This document shows positions 1 to 5,354 of a DNA stretch of 5,354 nt, piece by piece. The DNA comes from UBA1014 sp964344035 (GTDB lineage Bacteria > SAR324 > NAC60-12). The notes beneath the pieces were generated by a model. That model was not told the origin of the DNA. It saw only the letters and a list, made by a program, of their open reading frames with translations, and did not search any database. The DNA is taken from the NCBI GenBank assembly GCA_964344035.1, contig CAYFLK010000109.1:1-5354 (forward strand), in the 5' to 3' direction. A program made the position numbers and the translations under genes. Numbering within the stretch: the first letter of the stretch is position 1; every line of letters begins with the position of its first letter.

Positions 1-55
1 GATTACAGTTTAGTACCGTTAGGAGGGAAAATCAACACTTAACGAGAACAGAGCC
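1..55 (-). repeat. Left copy of a 55-nt inverted repeat, probably the end of a multicopy mobile element
   Basis: This stretch matches the reverse complement of 5289-5343 at 53 of 55 positions; the differences are at 43 and 45. Read from the inside outward, the repeat begins GGCTCTGTTC at position 55 and runs to the window edge, so its full length on this side is unknown. A GGC-start and an AT-rich inner flank (TAAATAAA, 56-63) fit the terminus of an insertion sequence lying to the left. I cannot name the family. It ends only 29 nt before the methyltransferase start codon, so it may have replaced that gene's native promoter. An AGGAGGG at 22-28 resembles a ribosome-binding site but is not followed by a usable start. 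Confidence 0.75.
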
Positions 56-84
56 TAAATAAAAGAGTCCTGTCGAGCCAGCAA

Positions 85-792
85 ATGAAACATGGAATCA
101 TCTTTTTGTGTATTCTTCCGTTACTGCTTGTTTCCACGGCCAAGGTGGAGGCAGTCGAGTGGGAGTCGCGCAGGACGAAGATGGTGGTAATGGACCTGGT
201 CGGACGTGGCATTTGGAGTCCGGGGATCATCAAGGTGATGAAAAAGGTACCGAGACACAAATTCGTACCAAAACATCTCCGCAACCTTGCATACGCCGAC
301 CGTCCTTTGCCGATTGGCGAAGGTCAAACCATCAGTCAGCCGTACGTGGTGGCATTGATGTCCCAGATGCTGGATATTGAAACGGGCATGAAGGTGCTGG
401 AAATCGGCACGGGTTCAGGATACCAGGCCGCGGTTTTGGCCGCACTTGGGGCACGGACCTATTCCATTGAAATTCGGCCGAACCTCGCGAAGCAGGTACG
501 CTCCCGCCTGAGCAAACTGGGATACAAAGTGATGGTCAAACTGGGTGACGGATATCATGGCTGGAAAGAACATGCCCCTTTTGACAGAATTATTATCACC
601 GCCGCGGTCAATCACATCCCCCGTCCCTTGTTGACACAACTGAAACCACGAGGGAAACTGATCCTCCCTTTGGGAAACATACGCTATTACCAGGTCCTGA
701 CACTGGTGGAAAAGGACTCCAAGGGTATAATAAGCAGTTCACAGCATGGGCAAGTGCGTTTTGTTCCCATGGTTGGCCGTGCTCAGGAATAA
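85..792 (+). CDS. pcm: Exported protein-L-isoaspartate O-methyltransferase
   Basis: The product is 235 residues and belongs to the PCMT family, which uses S-adenosylmethionine to methylate isoaspartyl residues in damaged proteins so that they can revert to aspartate. The family hallmark EGQTISQPY is at residues 79-87, with the substrate-site serine in TISQP. SAM motif I, VLEIGTGSGYQAA, is at 104-116. GDG is at 154-156, PFDRIIITAA at 165-174, and the PRGKLILPLG strand at 188-197. The C-terminal VRFVPMVG is also typical. Residues 1-23 form a signal peptide: a short positive start, a hydrophobic run IIFLCILPLLLV, and a VEA cleavage site. Cytosolic PCMTs lack this, so a periplasmic or membrane-tethered form is inferred. 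The ATG at 85 has only a weak GAG upstream, but it is the start that supplies the signal peptide. The gene converges on the membrane-protein gene across 32 nt. Confidence 0.93.
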   Translation: MKHGIIFLCILPLLLVSTAKVEAVEWESRRTKMVVMDLVGRGIWSPGIIKVMKKVPRHKFVPKHLRNLAYADRPLPIGEGQTISQPYVVALMSQMLDIETGMKVLEIGTGSGYQAAVLAALGARTYSIEIRPNLAKQVRSRLSKLGYKVMVKLGDGYHGWKEHAPFDRIIITAAVNHIPRPLLTQLKPRGKLILPLGNIRYYQVLTLVEKDSKGIISSSQHGQVRFVPMVGRAQE

Positions 793-824
793 GGATCACT
801 CATTATCATAAATGATATACGGAA

Positions 825-3185
825 TCAAACTCGTCTAAGGAGTGCAACCGCGGCAGCATAGCAGACAGATGCAAACAGGAAGAGGATGGACTGCCCCAGA
901 GTTTGTGCAAGGAATATCGCAAGAGTGGCGCCGATCACAGAAGCACAACCGTTTGAGCACCAGGTAAGGGCAACACGTGACCGGTGTTCTTCCTCGAGGT
1001 AGCCATGCATGGCAATCCGCTTCATTCCTGCCGGAAAAGGAATGCCCATCAATGTACCGGGGAAAAAAACCAGCATTAATGCCGCGGCCCAGCGATAATC
1101 AGGAGAATGGCTAGACAAAACGCTCAGCAATTCAGGTAGAAACACGAAGTATGACAACAGTGCCAGAAGCAGAAACACATTGAATATCAACAAGGTGGAT
1201 TGGCTGCTTTTTCTGCTCAAGAACGATCCTGCTCCTGACGAAAGGAGCAATCCTCCAAGAACAATTGCCAGCGAGTGAACCGGTCGGCCCAGAAACGGTG
1301 TCAGTTTTTCCATCAGTGCAATTTCCGCCAGCATGAAGGCAAGTCCGACAACAAAAAAATATAACAGACCGGGAATCTGCAACCTCAGCTTCCGGTAATT
1401 GACGAGAAGGGGAGGTGCAATAAAAAACACGCTGAACAAAATAACTGCTGCAAGCAGAAGAGGAACCAGCATGCCTGCTTCCACCATTCCTTCCCATTTC
1501 CCCCCCAGGCTGTCGTAGCTCTGCTTAAGTTTTGTCCAGTCCAGGAACAGGTAGAAATACGGGCGGTCATCATCCAGTGGATTCAGTTTGAAGGGTGAAT
1601 CGCTGAAATCCGGTTTATGTTGTTTAAGGAGTTTCTCCACTGCCTGAGCATAAACCGGTTCCGGAAGACGAATCCTCCGGTTCATTTCTGTTTTCCTCAT
1701 TCCGGGGAAATAGACAGGGGAATAACCCATCTTGTCGCAAAAAATGCGGAACCTGCCGACATCATCAGCGGTCCACGGTTTTTTTGACGCAAACACCATC
1801 AACGTATTCAGAGTGCGAAACACGCCCAGGTGGTCTTCAGGATCCCATCCACGTTGCCGCATCGCATCAAGCAGAGTGGCAAGCATACGAATTTCCGCAC
1901 GTGGAGGAGGTAGAAGGTAACGGTGCAGCGCCAGCCATCCGGAAGGTGTGAGTCGTTCCAGCAATGCTCCCATTCCTTCTCTTGTTGCCAGATAATCTTT
2001 ACGCAAGGGATCCATTCCTGTACTTCCGGCAGGGACGGTGCTCTCAATTGATATTAGAATCCGGTCAAAAAGTTCGTTTACCGTGGATAGAAAAGCACGG
2101 GACTGCTGGGGGTATATGCTGATCTTTTCGTATTGATTGCGCTTCGACAATTCCGCGGCAAGCAATGGATATTCAGTTTGAACGGTTACGGAAGCTGATC
2201 CGGCTTCCAGGGCGCCCAGAACCTCCTGACCACCAATTGATTGCAGGACGAGGATTTTCTCAGGCGGCGCTTGTCCCGCGTAAAGACCCCACGCAGGAAG
2301 AAAACGTAAATACTCTCCCAGGTTTTCTTCGTTCCATGCGGAAAAGCCGCTAAGACCGTCCCCGTCGATTGTGATGCCGGCCTGTTCAGGCAGTTTTCCC
2401 GTGAATTCAAGACTCAAACCGGGGGCGAAACGGGCAAGCGGGGTTTTCAGCAAATCCACCCTTGTAGCTGCATCCCGGAATGTATCCTGAATGTAGCTTC
2501 CTGGATAGCGAAGGGCCTGGGGCAGTGATTTATATGCGTTAATCTGAAGCGGAGGCACTCCCCAAATGAACCAGACTGCTAAAACGTAAGAAACACCAAC
2601 AAGAGCGAACCCAAAAGTTTTCTTGCTATGTGCCAAACATACCGCGGAAGCGCCGGTAAACAATGCAGATATCAAAAGCCATTCCAGTTCCAAGAACAAG
2701 GGGGCAATCCAGAAAAAAACTAAGCACCCTGCCGCCGCGCCGGTCAGGTCCCAGCAATAAAGCAGGAAAGAATGCCCTGTATAACGCTCAAGCAGCAGGT
2801 TCAGCGTCAGACCGGCCAGGAAAAAGGGAACCGCCGAAAGCATGAAGTGCAGCAACAACCAGCCCCCATGCCAGGGATCATGCGCCATCAGTGCAGGGTC
2901 AAATGGCAGCTTGTTTGCCAAAATGTATGAAGGCACTAAACCCAGTGCAAAGACAAGGGGCGGGATAAAGACCGGGAGAGGACGTGCCCAGAAAAACCTA
3001 AAGGACCCAGCGGAACCATATCCCAGCAGTGCGGCGCTGATGATGACAAAAGCGTAATGGTGCCATAATGAGATGGCAAGCAGACGTGATAGACTGAGTT
3101 CGTACATCAGTGACGCACAGGACAACAAAAACATGCCCGCTAAAATTCTGAACGGTGGTGATGCCGCGCCAGATTCGTCAGTCAT
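825..3185 (-). CDS. Multispanning membrane protein with a degenerate spermidine-synthase-like domain
   Basis: The product has 786 residues in three parts. Residues about 13-210 hold roughly seven membrane segments, including the SCASLMYELSLSRLLA motif typical of membrane-fused SpeE-like proteins. Residues about 230-550 form a soluble Rossmann-like domain. Residues about 570-783 hold another six or seven segments, with family motifs GLAFMLAEIALMEK, MGIPFPAGMK and WCSNGCASVIGA. DDDRPYFY at 538-545 is also characteristic. The SAM-binding loop is degraded: the glycine-rich GGGDGG of SpeE is LQSIGGQE (314-321), VEID is VQTEY, the aspartate before RAFL is missing (QQSRAFL), and the catalytic DSTDP region reads ISIEST. 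Aminopropyl transfer is therefore unlikely; a transport, scaffold or altered-ligand role is possible but unproven. The start at 3185 has GGAAGAAG (3205-3198) upstream and overlaps the stop of the preceding truncated reading frame, suggesting translational coupling. Confidence 0.85.
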   Translation of the reverse strand: MTDESGAASPPFRILAGMFLLSCASLMYELSLSRLLAISLWHHYAFVIISAALLGYGSAGSFRFFWARPLPVFIPPLVFALGLVPSYILANKLPFDPALMAHDPWHGGWLLLHFMLSAVPFFLAGLTLNLLLERYTGHSFLLYCWDLTGAAAGCLVFFWIAPLFLELEWLLISALFTGASAVCLAHSKKTFGFALVGVSYVLAVWFIWGVPPLQINAYKSLPQALRYPGSYIQDTFRDAATRVDLLKTPLARFAPGLSLEFTGKLPEQAGITIDGDGLSGFSAWNEENLGEYLRFLPAWGLYAGQAPPEKILVLQSIGGQEVLGALEAGSASVTVQTEYPLLAAELSKRNQYEKISIYPQQSRAFLSTVNELFDRILISIESTVPAGSTGMDPLRKDYLATREGMGALLERLTPSGWLALHRYLLPPPRAEIRMLATLLDAMRQRGWDPEDHLGVFRTLNTLMVFASKKPWTADDVGRFRIFCDKMGYSPVYFPGMRKTEMNRRIRLPEPVYAQAVEKLLKQHKPDFSDSPFKLNPLDDDRPYFYLFLDWTKLKQSYDSLGGKWEGMVEAGMLVPLLLAAVILFSVFFIAPPLLVNYRKLRLQIPGLLYFFVVGLAFMLAEIALMEKLTPFLGRPVHSLAIVLGGLLLSSGAGSFLSRKSSQSTLLIFNVFLLLALLSYFVFLPELLSVLSSHSPDYRWAAALMLVFFPGTLMGIPFPAGMKRIAMHGYLEEEHRSRVALTWCSNGCASVIGATLAIFLAQTLGQSILFLFASVCYAAAVALLRRV

Positions 3186-3303
3186 TTGACAATATTTCTT
3201 CTTCCGTGATTTGTTGTTGCCCAGTGATCAGCTGACCAGACTTGAAGCCTAAAAAACCCATTGCCGTCTCCACCGTCAGGGAAATGCCCGGAGCCCATAA
3301 ATA
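3178..3303 (-). pseudogene. C-terminal remnant of a gene cut by the insertion sequence
   Basis: Directly upstream of the membrane protein, one frame is open from the edge of the insertion sequence (TAT at 3303) for 41 codons to TGA at 3180-3178. The stop lies inside the next gene, giving an 8-nt ATGACTGA overlap typical of operon partners. The peptide is protein-like, with segments APGISLTVETAMGFLGFK and ITEEEILSND, and most codons end in G or C as in the neighbouring gene. I do not recognise the family. The rest of the gene would have lain beyond the insertion. The same frame continues across the target duplication into 4835-4927, but that upstream part is far less convincing. An internal ATG (codon 15) could allow a 27-residue peptide, without a clear ribosome-binding site. 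Confidence 0.55.
3298..3303. repeat. Target-site duplication, left copy (TAAATA)
   Basis: TAAATA abuts the left inverted end of the insertion sequence and is repeated exactly in direct orientation at 4829-4834, abutting the right end. Six bases is longer than the 2-4 nt usual for several IS5 subgroups, so the true duplication could be shorter with an AT-rich coincidence. Confidence 0.6.
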
Positions 3304-3315
3304 GTTTACCCTTAA
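3304..3315. repeat. Terminal inverted repeat of the insertion sequence, transposase 3' side
   Basis: GTTTACCCTTAA is the inverted partner of 4817-4828 with one mismatch at the fourth base. The transposase stop codon (3314-3312) is embedded in it. Confidence 0.7.
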
Positions 3316-4697
3316 TAATTCATAGCTGGATAAAAAGCAGACCTGGAGTCACTAAATAGAAGAAAATAGTTGTATTTGAAGGTTCTAAATAAAGGCCCAA
3401 AAAAACGATCCAGCCTGAGCCGGATCCATTTTCTCAGGTTGTGGGCAGTAGCGGCCATGGTGACATTGATCTGATCGCCTAATTCTCCTTTGAGGAAGCT
3501 TCTTTTCAGGCGGAAGTCATTTTTCAAATGGCTGATGGTGGCTTCAATGCCCGCTCTTTTTCTGAATCTTTGTCTTTGTTTACGTTTTTTGTATGCAGAA
3601 TCAGTAGGATGAGGAGGAGAAGGGGTTAAAAGCCGGGTCTTGCCGAAATCCGTTCTGCCCCGGTAGCCACGATCGGCAATCAGGATTTCCGGCTGGACAC
3701 CGGAAATCCGTTTGATTTGCCTGAGGGCGGTTTCAACGCTATGGCCGTCATAAGGATTTCCCTGCAGTGCCAGGGCGCCGAGGATGATCCCGCTGTCACG
3801 GGTTCTGGAGATCGAGACCTTGGTCCCGTATTCATAGGGCTTATGCGCCTTGCCTTTGGCAATGCAGCCCTGCCTACCGCGACGAGGAACGCGGCGCAGG
3901 CAGGTGACATGGGGTTCATGGAGACTGTAGATTTTGTCTTTGTCATGTTTTTTCTGAAATAAAATACTGCATGAATTCAAGAGGGTTTTCGAATGCGTAG
4001 TGATTTGTTTTTGGTTCATATTGCGGAGCAGTTCGCGAACCAGGGCGCGTCCTATTGTCTTCAGTTTGCGGGAGGCTTTGACTGCTTGTTTCTTCTGAGC
4101 TGCGGTTTTGCGGTTTGATGCCTGGCGCAGGAGTTTCGGCGCTACCCGGCTGTAGCTTTGCCGCAAGGGAATCTCTTCTTTGATGGCGATCTGCCTACAG
4201 GTATCAATCACCCTCTTTGACAGTTTTGAATCGGTGGGATAGGTGATGTTTTTTTCCTGGACGGTGGTGTCGATGAGAACTTCTTCGTCTTTGATCTTTT
4301 CATCAAAGAGTTCCACCGTCAGTTTCAGTACTCGCTCAGCGCCCTTCTTGCCGATCCTCTTCCTGAAGTGGGTCAGGTCCGATGAGGCCACCGGAGCGGA
4401 CCATTGGAGTTCTTTCTCACCACTGGGAAACTGCCGGTAAGGATTTTCAATCCAGCGTTCAACAACCTGATCGTCACTGGGGTCATGAAGCTGTTTTAAA
4501 AGAAGAAGGGAGACCATCAGGCGCACTGGTTTGGCTGGGCGGCCTCTACGAGAGTACAGCCTCGCAAAATCATCCTCCAGGGATGACCAGTCGATGTGCT
4601 CACTGGGCTGGTAGATCGGATGCCTGGGGTTCAGCTGCTCCCTCAGTCCATTGAAGAGAAAGCTTGCTTGATTTGGATCCGGCGAATTCCCTTTCAT
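3312..4697 (-). CDS. IS5-type DDE transposase with an in-frame palindrome insertion
   Basis: From the ATG at 4697 the product has 461 residues. The N-terminal part has the DUF772/InsH-type features GRPAKPVRLMVSLLLLKQL (about 52-70), ENPYRQF and DLTHFRKRIG. The DDE_Tnp_1 catalytic core follows: first Asp in VLIDTTVQEKNITYPTD (about 143), second in ILIADRGYRG (about 342), and Glu in KRAGIEATISHLK (about 385). A basic stretch lies at about 195-220. The chosen start has AAGGAAA about 7 nt upstream; in-frame ATG 4712 and TTG 4760 lack such a site. About 12 extra residues, rich in arginine (LRRVPRRGRQG), interrupt the usual HEP-V-x-C-IAKGKAH-PYE motif at about 265-277 and come from a DNA palindrome. 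The catalytic triad remains, but activity is uncertain. The protein would act in the cytoplasm on the ends of its own element. Confidence 0.88.
   Translation of the reverse strand: MKGNSPDPNQASFLFNGLREQLNPRHPIYQPSEHIDWSSLEDDFARLYSRRGRPAKPVRLMVSLLLLKQLHDPSDDQVVERWIENPYRQFPSGEKELQWSAPVASSDLTHFRKRIGKKGAERVLKLTVELFDEKIKDEEVLIDTTVQEKNITYPTDSKLSKRVIDTCRQIAIKEEIPLRQSYSRVAPKLLRQASNRKTAAQKKQAVKASRKLKTIGRALVRELLRNMNQKQITTHSKTLLNSCSILFQKKHDKDKIYSLHEPHVTCLRRVPRRGRQGCIAKGKAHKPYEYGTKVSISRTRDSGIILGALALQGNPYDGHSVETALRQIKRISGVQPEILIADRGYRGRTDFGKTRLLTPSPPHPTDSAYKKRKQRQRFRKRAGIEATISHLKNDFRLKRSFLKGELGDQINVTMAATAHNLRKWIRLRLDRFFGPLFRTFKYNYFLLFSDSRSAFYPAMNY
3869..3904 (-). repeat. 36-nt palindrome inserted in frame in the transposase gene
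   Basis: Arms CCTGCCT (3869-3875) and AGGCAGG (3898-3904) pair perfectly. An inner stem of CCGCG (3877-3881) with CGCGG (3890-3894) follows, with an 8-nt loop. Deleting exactly these 36 nt joins the flanking codons as V-S-C-I-A-K-G, which fits the motif I recall for this transposase family. The outer arms and the CCTG(C/T)CTGCG start are shared with the hairpins at 4961-4987 and 5118-5144. Confidence 0.7.
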
Positions 4698-4772
4698 CGG
4701 ATTTCCTTTCATGCAATTAATTTGCAGGGTTTTGCGGGTGAATGTGGGAAAACATTGCAAATGTGTACACCT

Positions 4773-4827
4773 ATTTTAGCACATAATGATATGATATTAT
4801 ACATTAATAAGCTTTTTTAAGGGTCAA
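4773..4827 (-). promoter_or_regulatory. Candidate transposase promoter
   Basis: On the - strand, TTGACC (4827-4822) lies in the terminal inverted repeat and TATAAT (4801-4796) follows, but their 20-nt spacing is longer than ideal. A second candidate is an extended -10, TGC then TAAAAT (4778-4773). Either would give a leader of about 70-95 nt before the ATG at 4697. A -35 inside an insertion-sequence end is common, which supports transcription starting here without deciding which hexamer is used. Confidence 0.4.
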
Positions 4828-4828
4828 C
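4817..4828. repeat. Terminal inverted repeat of the insertion sequence, transposase 5' side
   Basis: TTAAGGGTCAAC is the inverted partner of 3304-3315, 11 of 12 positions. It carries the possible -35 hexamer of the transposase promoter. Confidence 0.7.
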
Positions 4829-4834
4829 TAAATA
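4829..4834. repeat. Target-site duplication, right copy (TAAATA)
   Basis: This is an exact direct repeat of 3298-3303, immediately outside the right inverted end of the insertion sequence. Confidence 0.6.
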
Positions 4835-4915
4835 TGATGAATATGCGTAATGTTCTCTGAAACCTTTAATGACACTGATTTTAGGGGTTTTGGAGCTAAG
4901 GCTTTTAGTGTCGTT

Positions 4916-5006
4916 CCGTAGAGGCATACCTATGTGTTTGCCCACAACAATGGGCGGACACCTGTCTGCGTGCCACGCACAGGCAGGCGTGGGTCCGCCC
5001 CTACGG
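4916..5006. repeat. 91-nt compound palindromic element with inverted ends
   Basis: The outer ends CCGTAGAGGC (4916-4925) and GCCCCTACGG (4997-5006) are inverted repeats with one mismatch. Inside are a small hairpin, GCCCA (4940-4944) with TGGGC (4951-4955), and an overlapping 8-nt stem, GGGCGGAC (4952-4959) with GTCCGCCC (4993-5000). The loop of that larger stem is filled by a further palindrome at 4961-4987. The overall form resembles non-coding intergenic palindromes ending CCGTAGGGGCG that recur in many anaerobes' genomes, which I state from memory. No flanking duplication is visible. Confidence 0.65.
4961..4987. repeat. 27-nt palindromic unit nested in the larger palindrome
   Basis: CCTGTCTG (4961-4968) pairs with CAGGCAGG (4980-4987) with one G-T wobble, and CGTG with CACG within. 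It agrees with 5118-5144 at 25 of 27 positions. Removing exactly these 27 nt leaves an 8-bp stem with the 6-nt loop ACGTGG. Confidence 0.65.
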
Positions 5007-5117
5007 CCTAACCCGCACCTGACGGATCCAAAAAATTATAACTTTTGAAAAACACCCCTTTCTATTTGATTATATGAATGATTCTATATGTTTTAAAAAT
5101 TTCTTTAACACATTGTT

Positions 5118-5144
5118 CCTGTCTGAGTGCAACGCACAGGCAGG
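5118..5144. repeat. 27-nt palindromic unit, stand-alone copy
   Basis: CCTGTCTG (5118-5125) and CAGGCAGG (5137-5144) form the stem around AGTGCAACGCA. It differs from 4961-4987 only at two loop-proximal positions (C to A twice). It lies in AT-rich DNA, without the surrounding CCGTA element seen in the nested copy. Confidence 0.65.
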
Positions 5145-5288
5145 CAAGAATAAAATTGTCAGAGACTAAAATCCAGTGTGGTTGAATTTGTTCATATCAT
5201 ATCGACCAGTCAAAGAGAAGCCCGGGCGGCCAACAATGAAAAACAAGGCGTGAAACCTTGGGTCCGCTCTAGAGGAGGCATTAATAAA

Positions 5289-5343
5289 GGCTCTGTTCAC
5301 CTTAAGTGTTGATTTTCCCTCCTAACGGTACTAAACTGTAATC
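5289..5343 (+). repeat. Right copy of the 55-nt inverted repeat, probably the end of a multicopy mobile element
   Basis: This is the inverted partner of 1-55 (53 of 55). It starts GGCTCTGTTC at 5289 and runs rightward; 11 more nt follow before the window ends, so the element may continue. The inner flank TTAATAAA (5281-5288) differs by one base from TAAATAAA inside the left copy. Two copies pointing outward fit either two insertions of one element flanking this segment or the two ends of one element on a circular molecule. Confidence 0.75.
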
Positions 5344-5354
5344 TTTAGATAAAT

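Larger units (their letters stand above)
3304..4828 (-). mobile_element. Complete IS5-type insertion sequence, 1525 nt
   Basis: The ends are GTTTACCCTTAA (3304-3315) and the complement of GTTGACCCTTAA (4817-4828), matching at 11 of 12 positions. The direct repeat TAAATA flanks both. A single transposase gene fills most of the element and its TAA stop falls inside the left inverted repeat, as is common in compact insertion sequences. The element is oriented so that transposition-gene transcription runs toward the membrane-protein gene. It separates the C-terminal remnant at 3178-3303 from whatever lay upstream. Both ends, the duplication and an intact reading frame suggest recent insertion, though the transposase carries an internal palindrome that may affect activity. 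Confidence 0.75.
4835..5288. other. 454-nt spacer with repeats and no convincing gene
   Basis: This holds two palindromic repeats, listed separately. Between the insertion sequence and the first repeat there is a GACACT (4871-4876) and AGTGTC (4907-4912) inverted pair with a 30-nt loop. The stretch 5007-5117 is strongly AT-rich and shows nothing recognisable. The stretch 5145-5288 is open in one + frame from 5154 through the terminal repeat to TGA at 5312, with a possible GTG at 5178, but there is no ribosome-binding site or family resemblance. CAAGG (5244-5248) and CCTTG (5256-5260) make a small hairpin. No tRNA or other RNA gene is evident. Confidence 0.6.

Noticed and set aside
804..817. 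TATCAT-AA-ATGATA palindrome between the convergent genes
   Set aside because: The stem is all weak pairs except two G-C, the loop is only 2 nt, and no T-tract follows. It may help end transcription but cannot be supported as a terminator.
2382..2391. CCTGTTCAGG palindrome inside the membrane-protein gene
   Set aside because: Only 10 nt, fits normal codons and lacks the AGGCAGG arm; a chance palindrome.
4698..4760. Upstream in-frame starts of the transposase (TTG at 4760, ATG at 4712)
   Set aside because: Neither has a Shine-Dalgarno sequence, while ATG 4697 has AAGGAAA well placed and the added residues do not resemble the family.
5074..5169. 31-codon open frame containing the 27-nt palindrome
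   Set aside because: No ribosome-binding site and AT-rich context; the frame being open through the palindrome is expected by chance at this length.
1..5354. CRISPR array, toxin-antitoxin pair or defence system
   Set aside because: No regularly spaced repeats, no paired small genes and no defence-type domains are visible on either strand.

Overview
The window looks like chromosomal DNA of a Gram-negative bacterium. One predicted methyltransferase carries a signal peptide, a large multispanning membrane protein is present, and the intergenic DNA is rich in CCGTAGGGGCGG-type palindromes. I associate that repeat style and this transposase type mostly with Desulfobacterota and other deltaproteobacteria-like anaerobes, but this assignment is weak and rests on recall. 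Base composition is moderate in the genes and strongly AT-rich in parts of the right-hand spacer.

Layout from left to right: a 55-nt repeat (1-55) that looks like the end of a multicopy element; an exported protein-L-isoaspartate methyltransferase on the + strand (85-792); converging on it across 32 nt, a 786-residue membrane protein with a degenerate spermidine-synthase-like domain on the - strand (3185-825); just upstream of that, the last 41 codons of a gene cut by an insertion sequence (3303-3178), overlapping the membrane-protein start by 8 nt; a complete 1525-nt insertion sequence (3304-4828) with 12-nt inverted ends, a 6-nt target duplication and one DDE transposase of IS5/DUF772 type; about 450 nt without a convincing gene but with two palindromic repeats; and a second copy of the terminal 55-nt repeat in opposite orientation (5289-5343).

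The two cellular genes have no obvious shared pathway and converge. The membrane protein was probably second in a translationally coupled operon whose first gene was interrupted by the insertion sequence. The transposase reads toward it, so its present expression may depend on read-through from the insertion sequence.

The most interesting signal is a family of short palindromes bounded by CCTG(C/T)CT and AGGCAGG. One 27-nt copy stands alone (5118-5144). One 27-nt copy sits in the loop of another palindrome (4961-4987). A 36-nt relative lies in frame inside the transposase gene (3869-3904). Exact removal of the 27-nt or 36-nt unit from its host restores a clean hairpin in one case and a family-like protein motif in the other. 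That is the behaviour expected of a tiny mobile palindrome that tolerates coding sequence. I see no defence system, CRISPR array, tRNA or rRNA.
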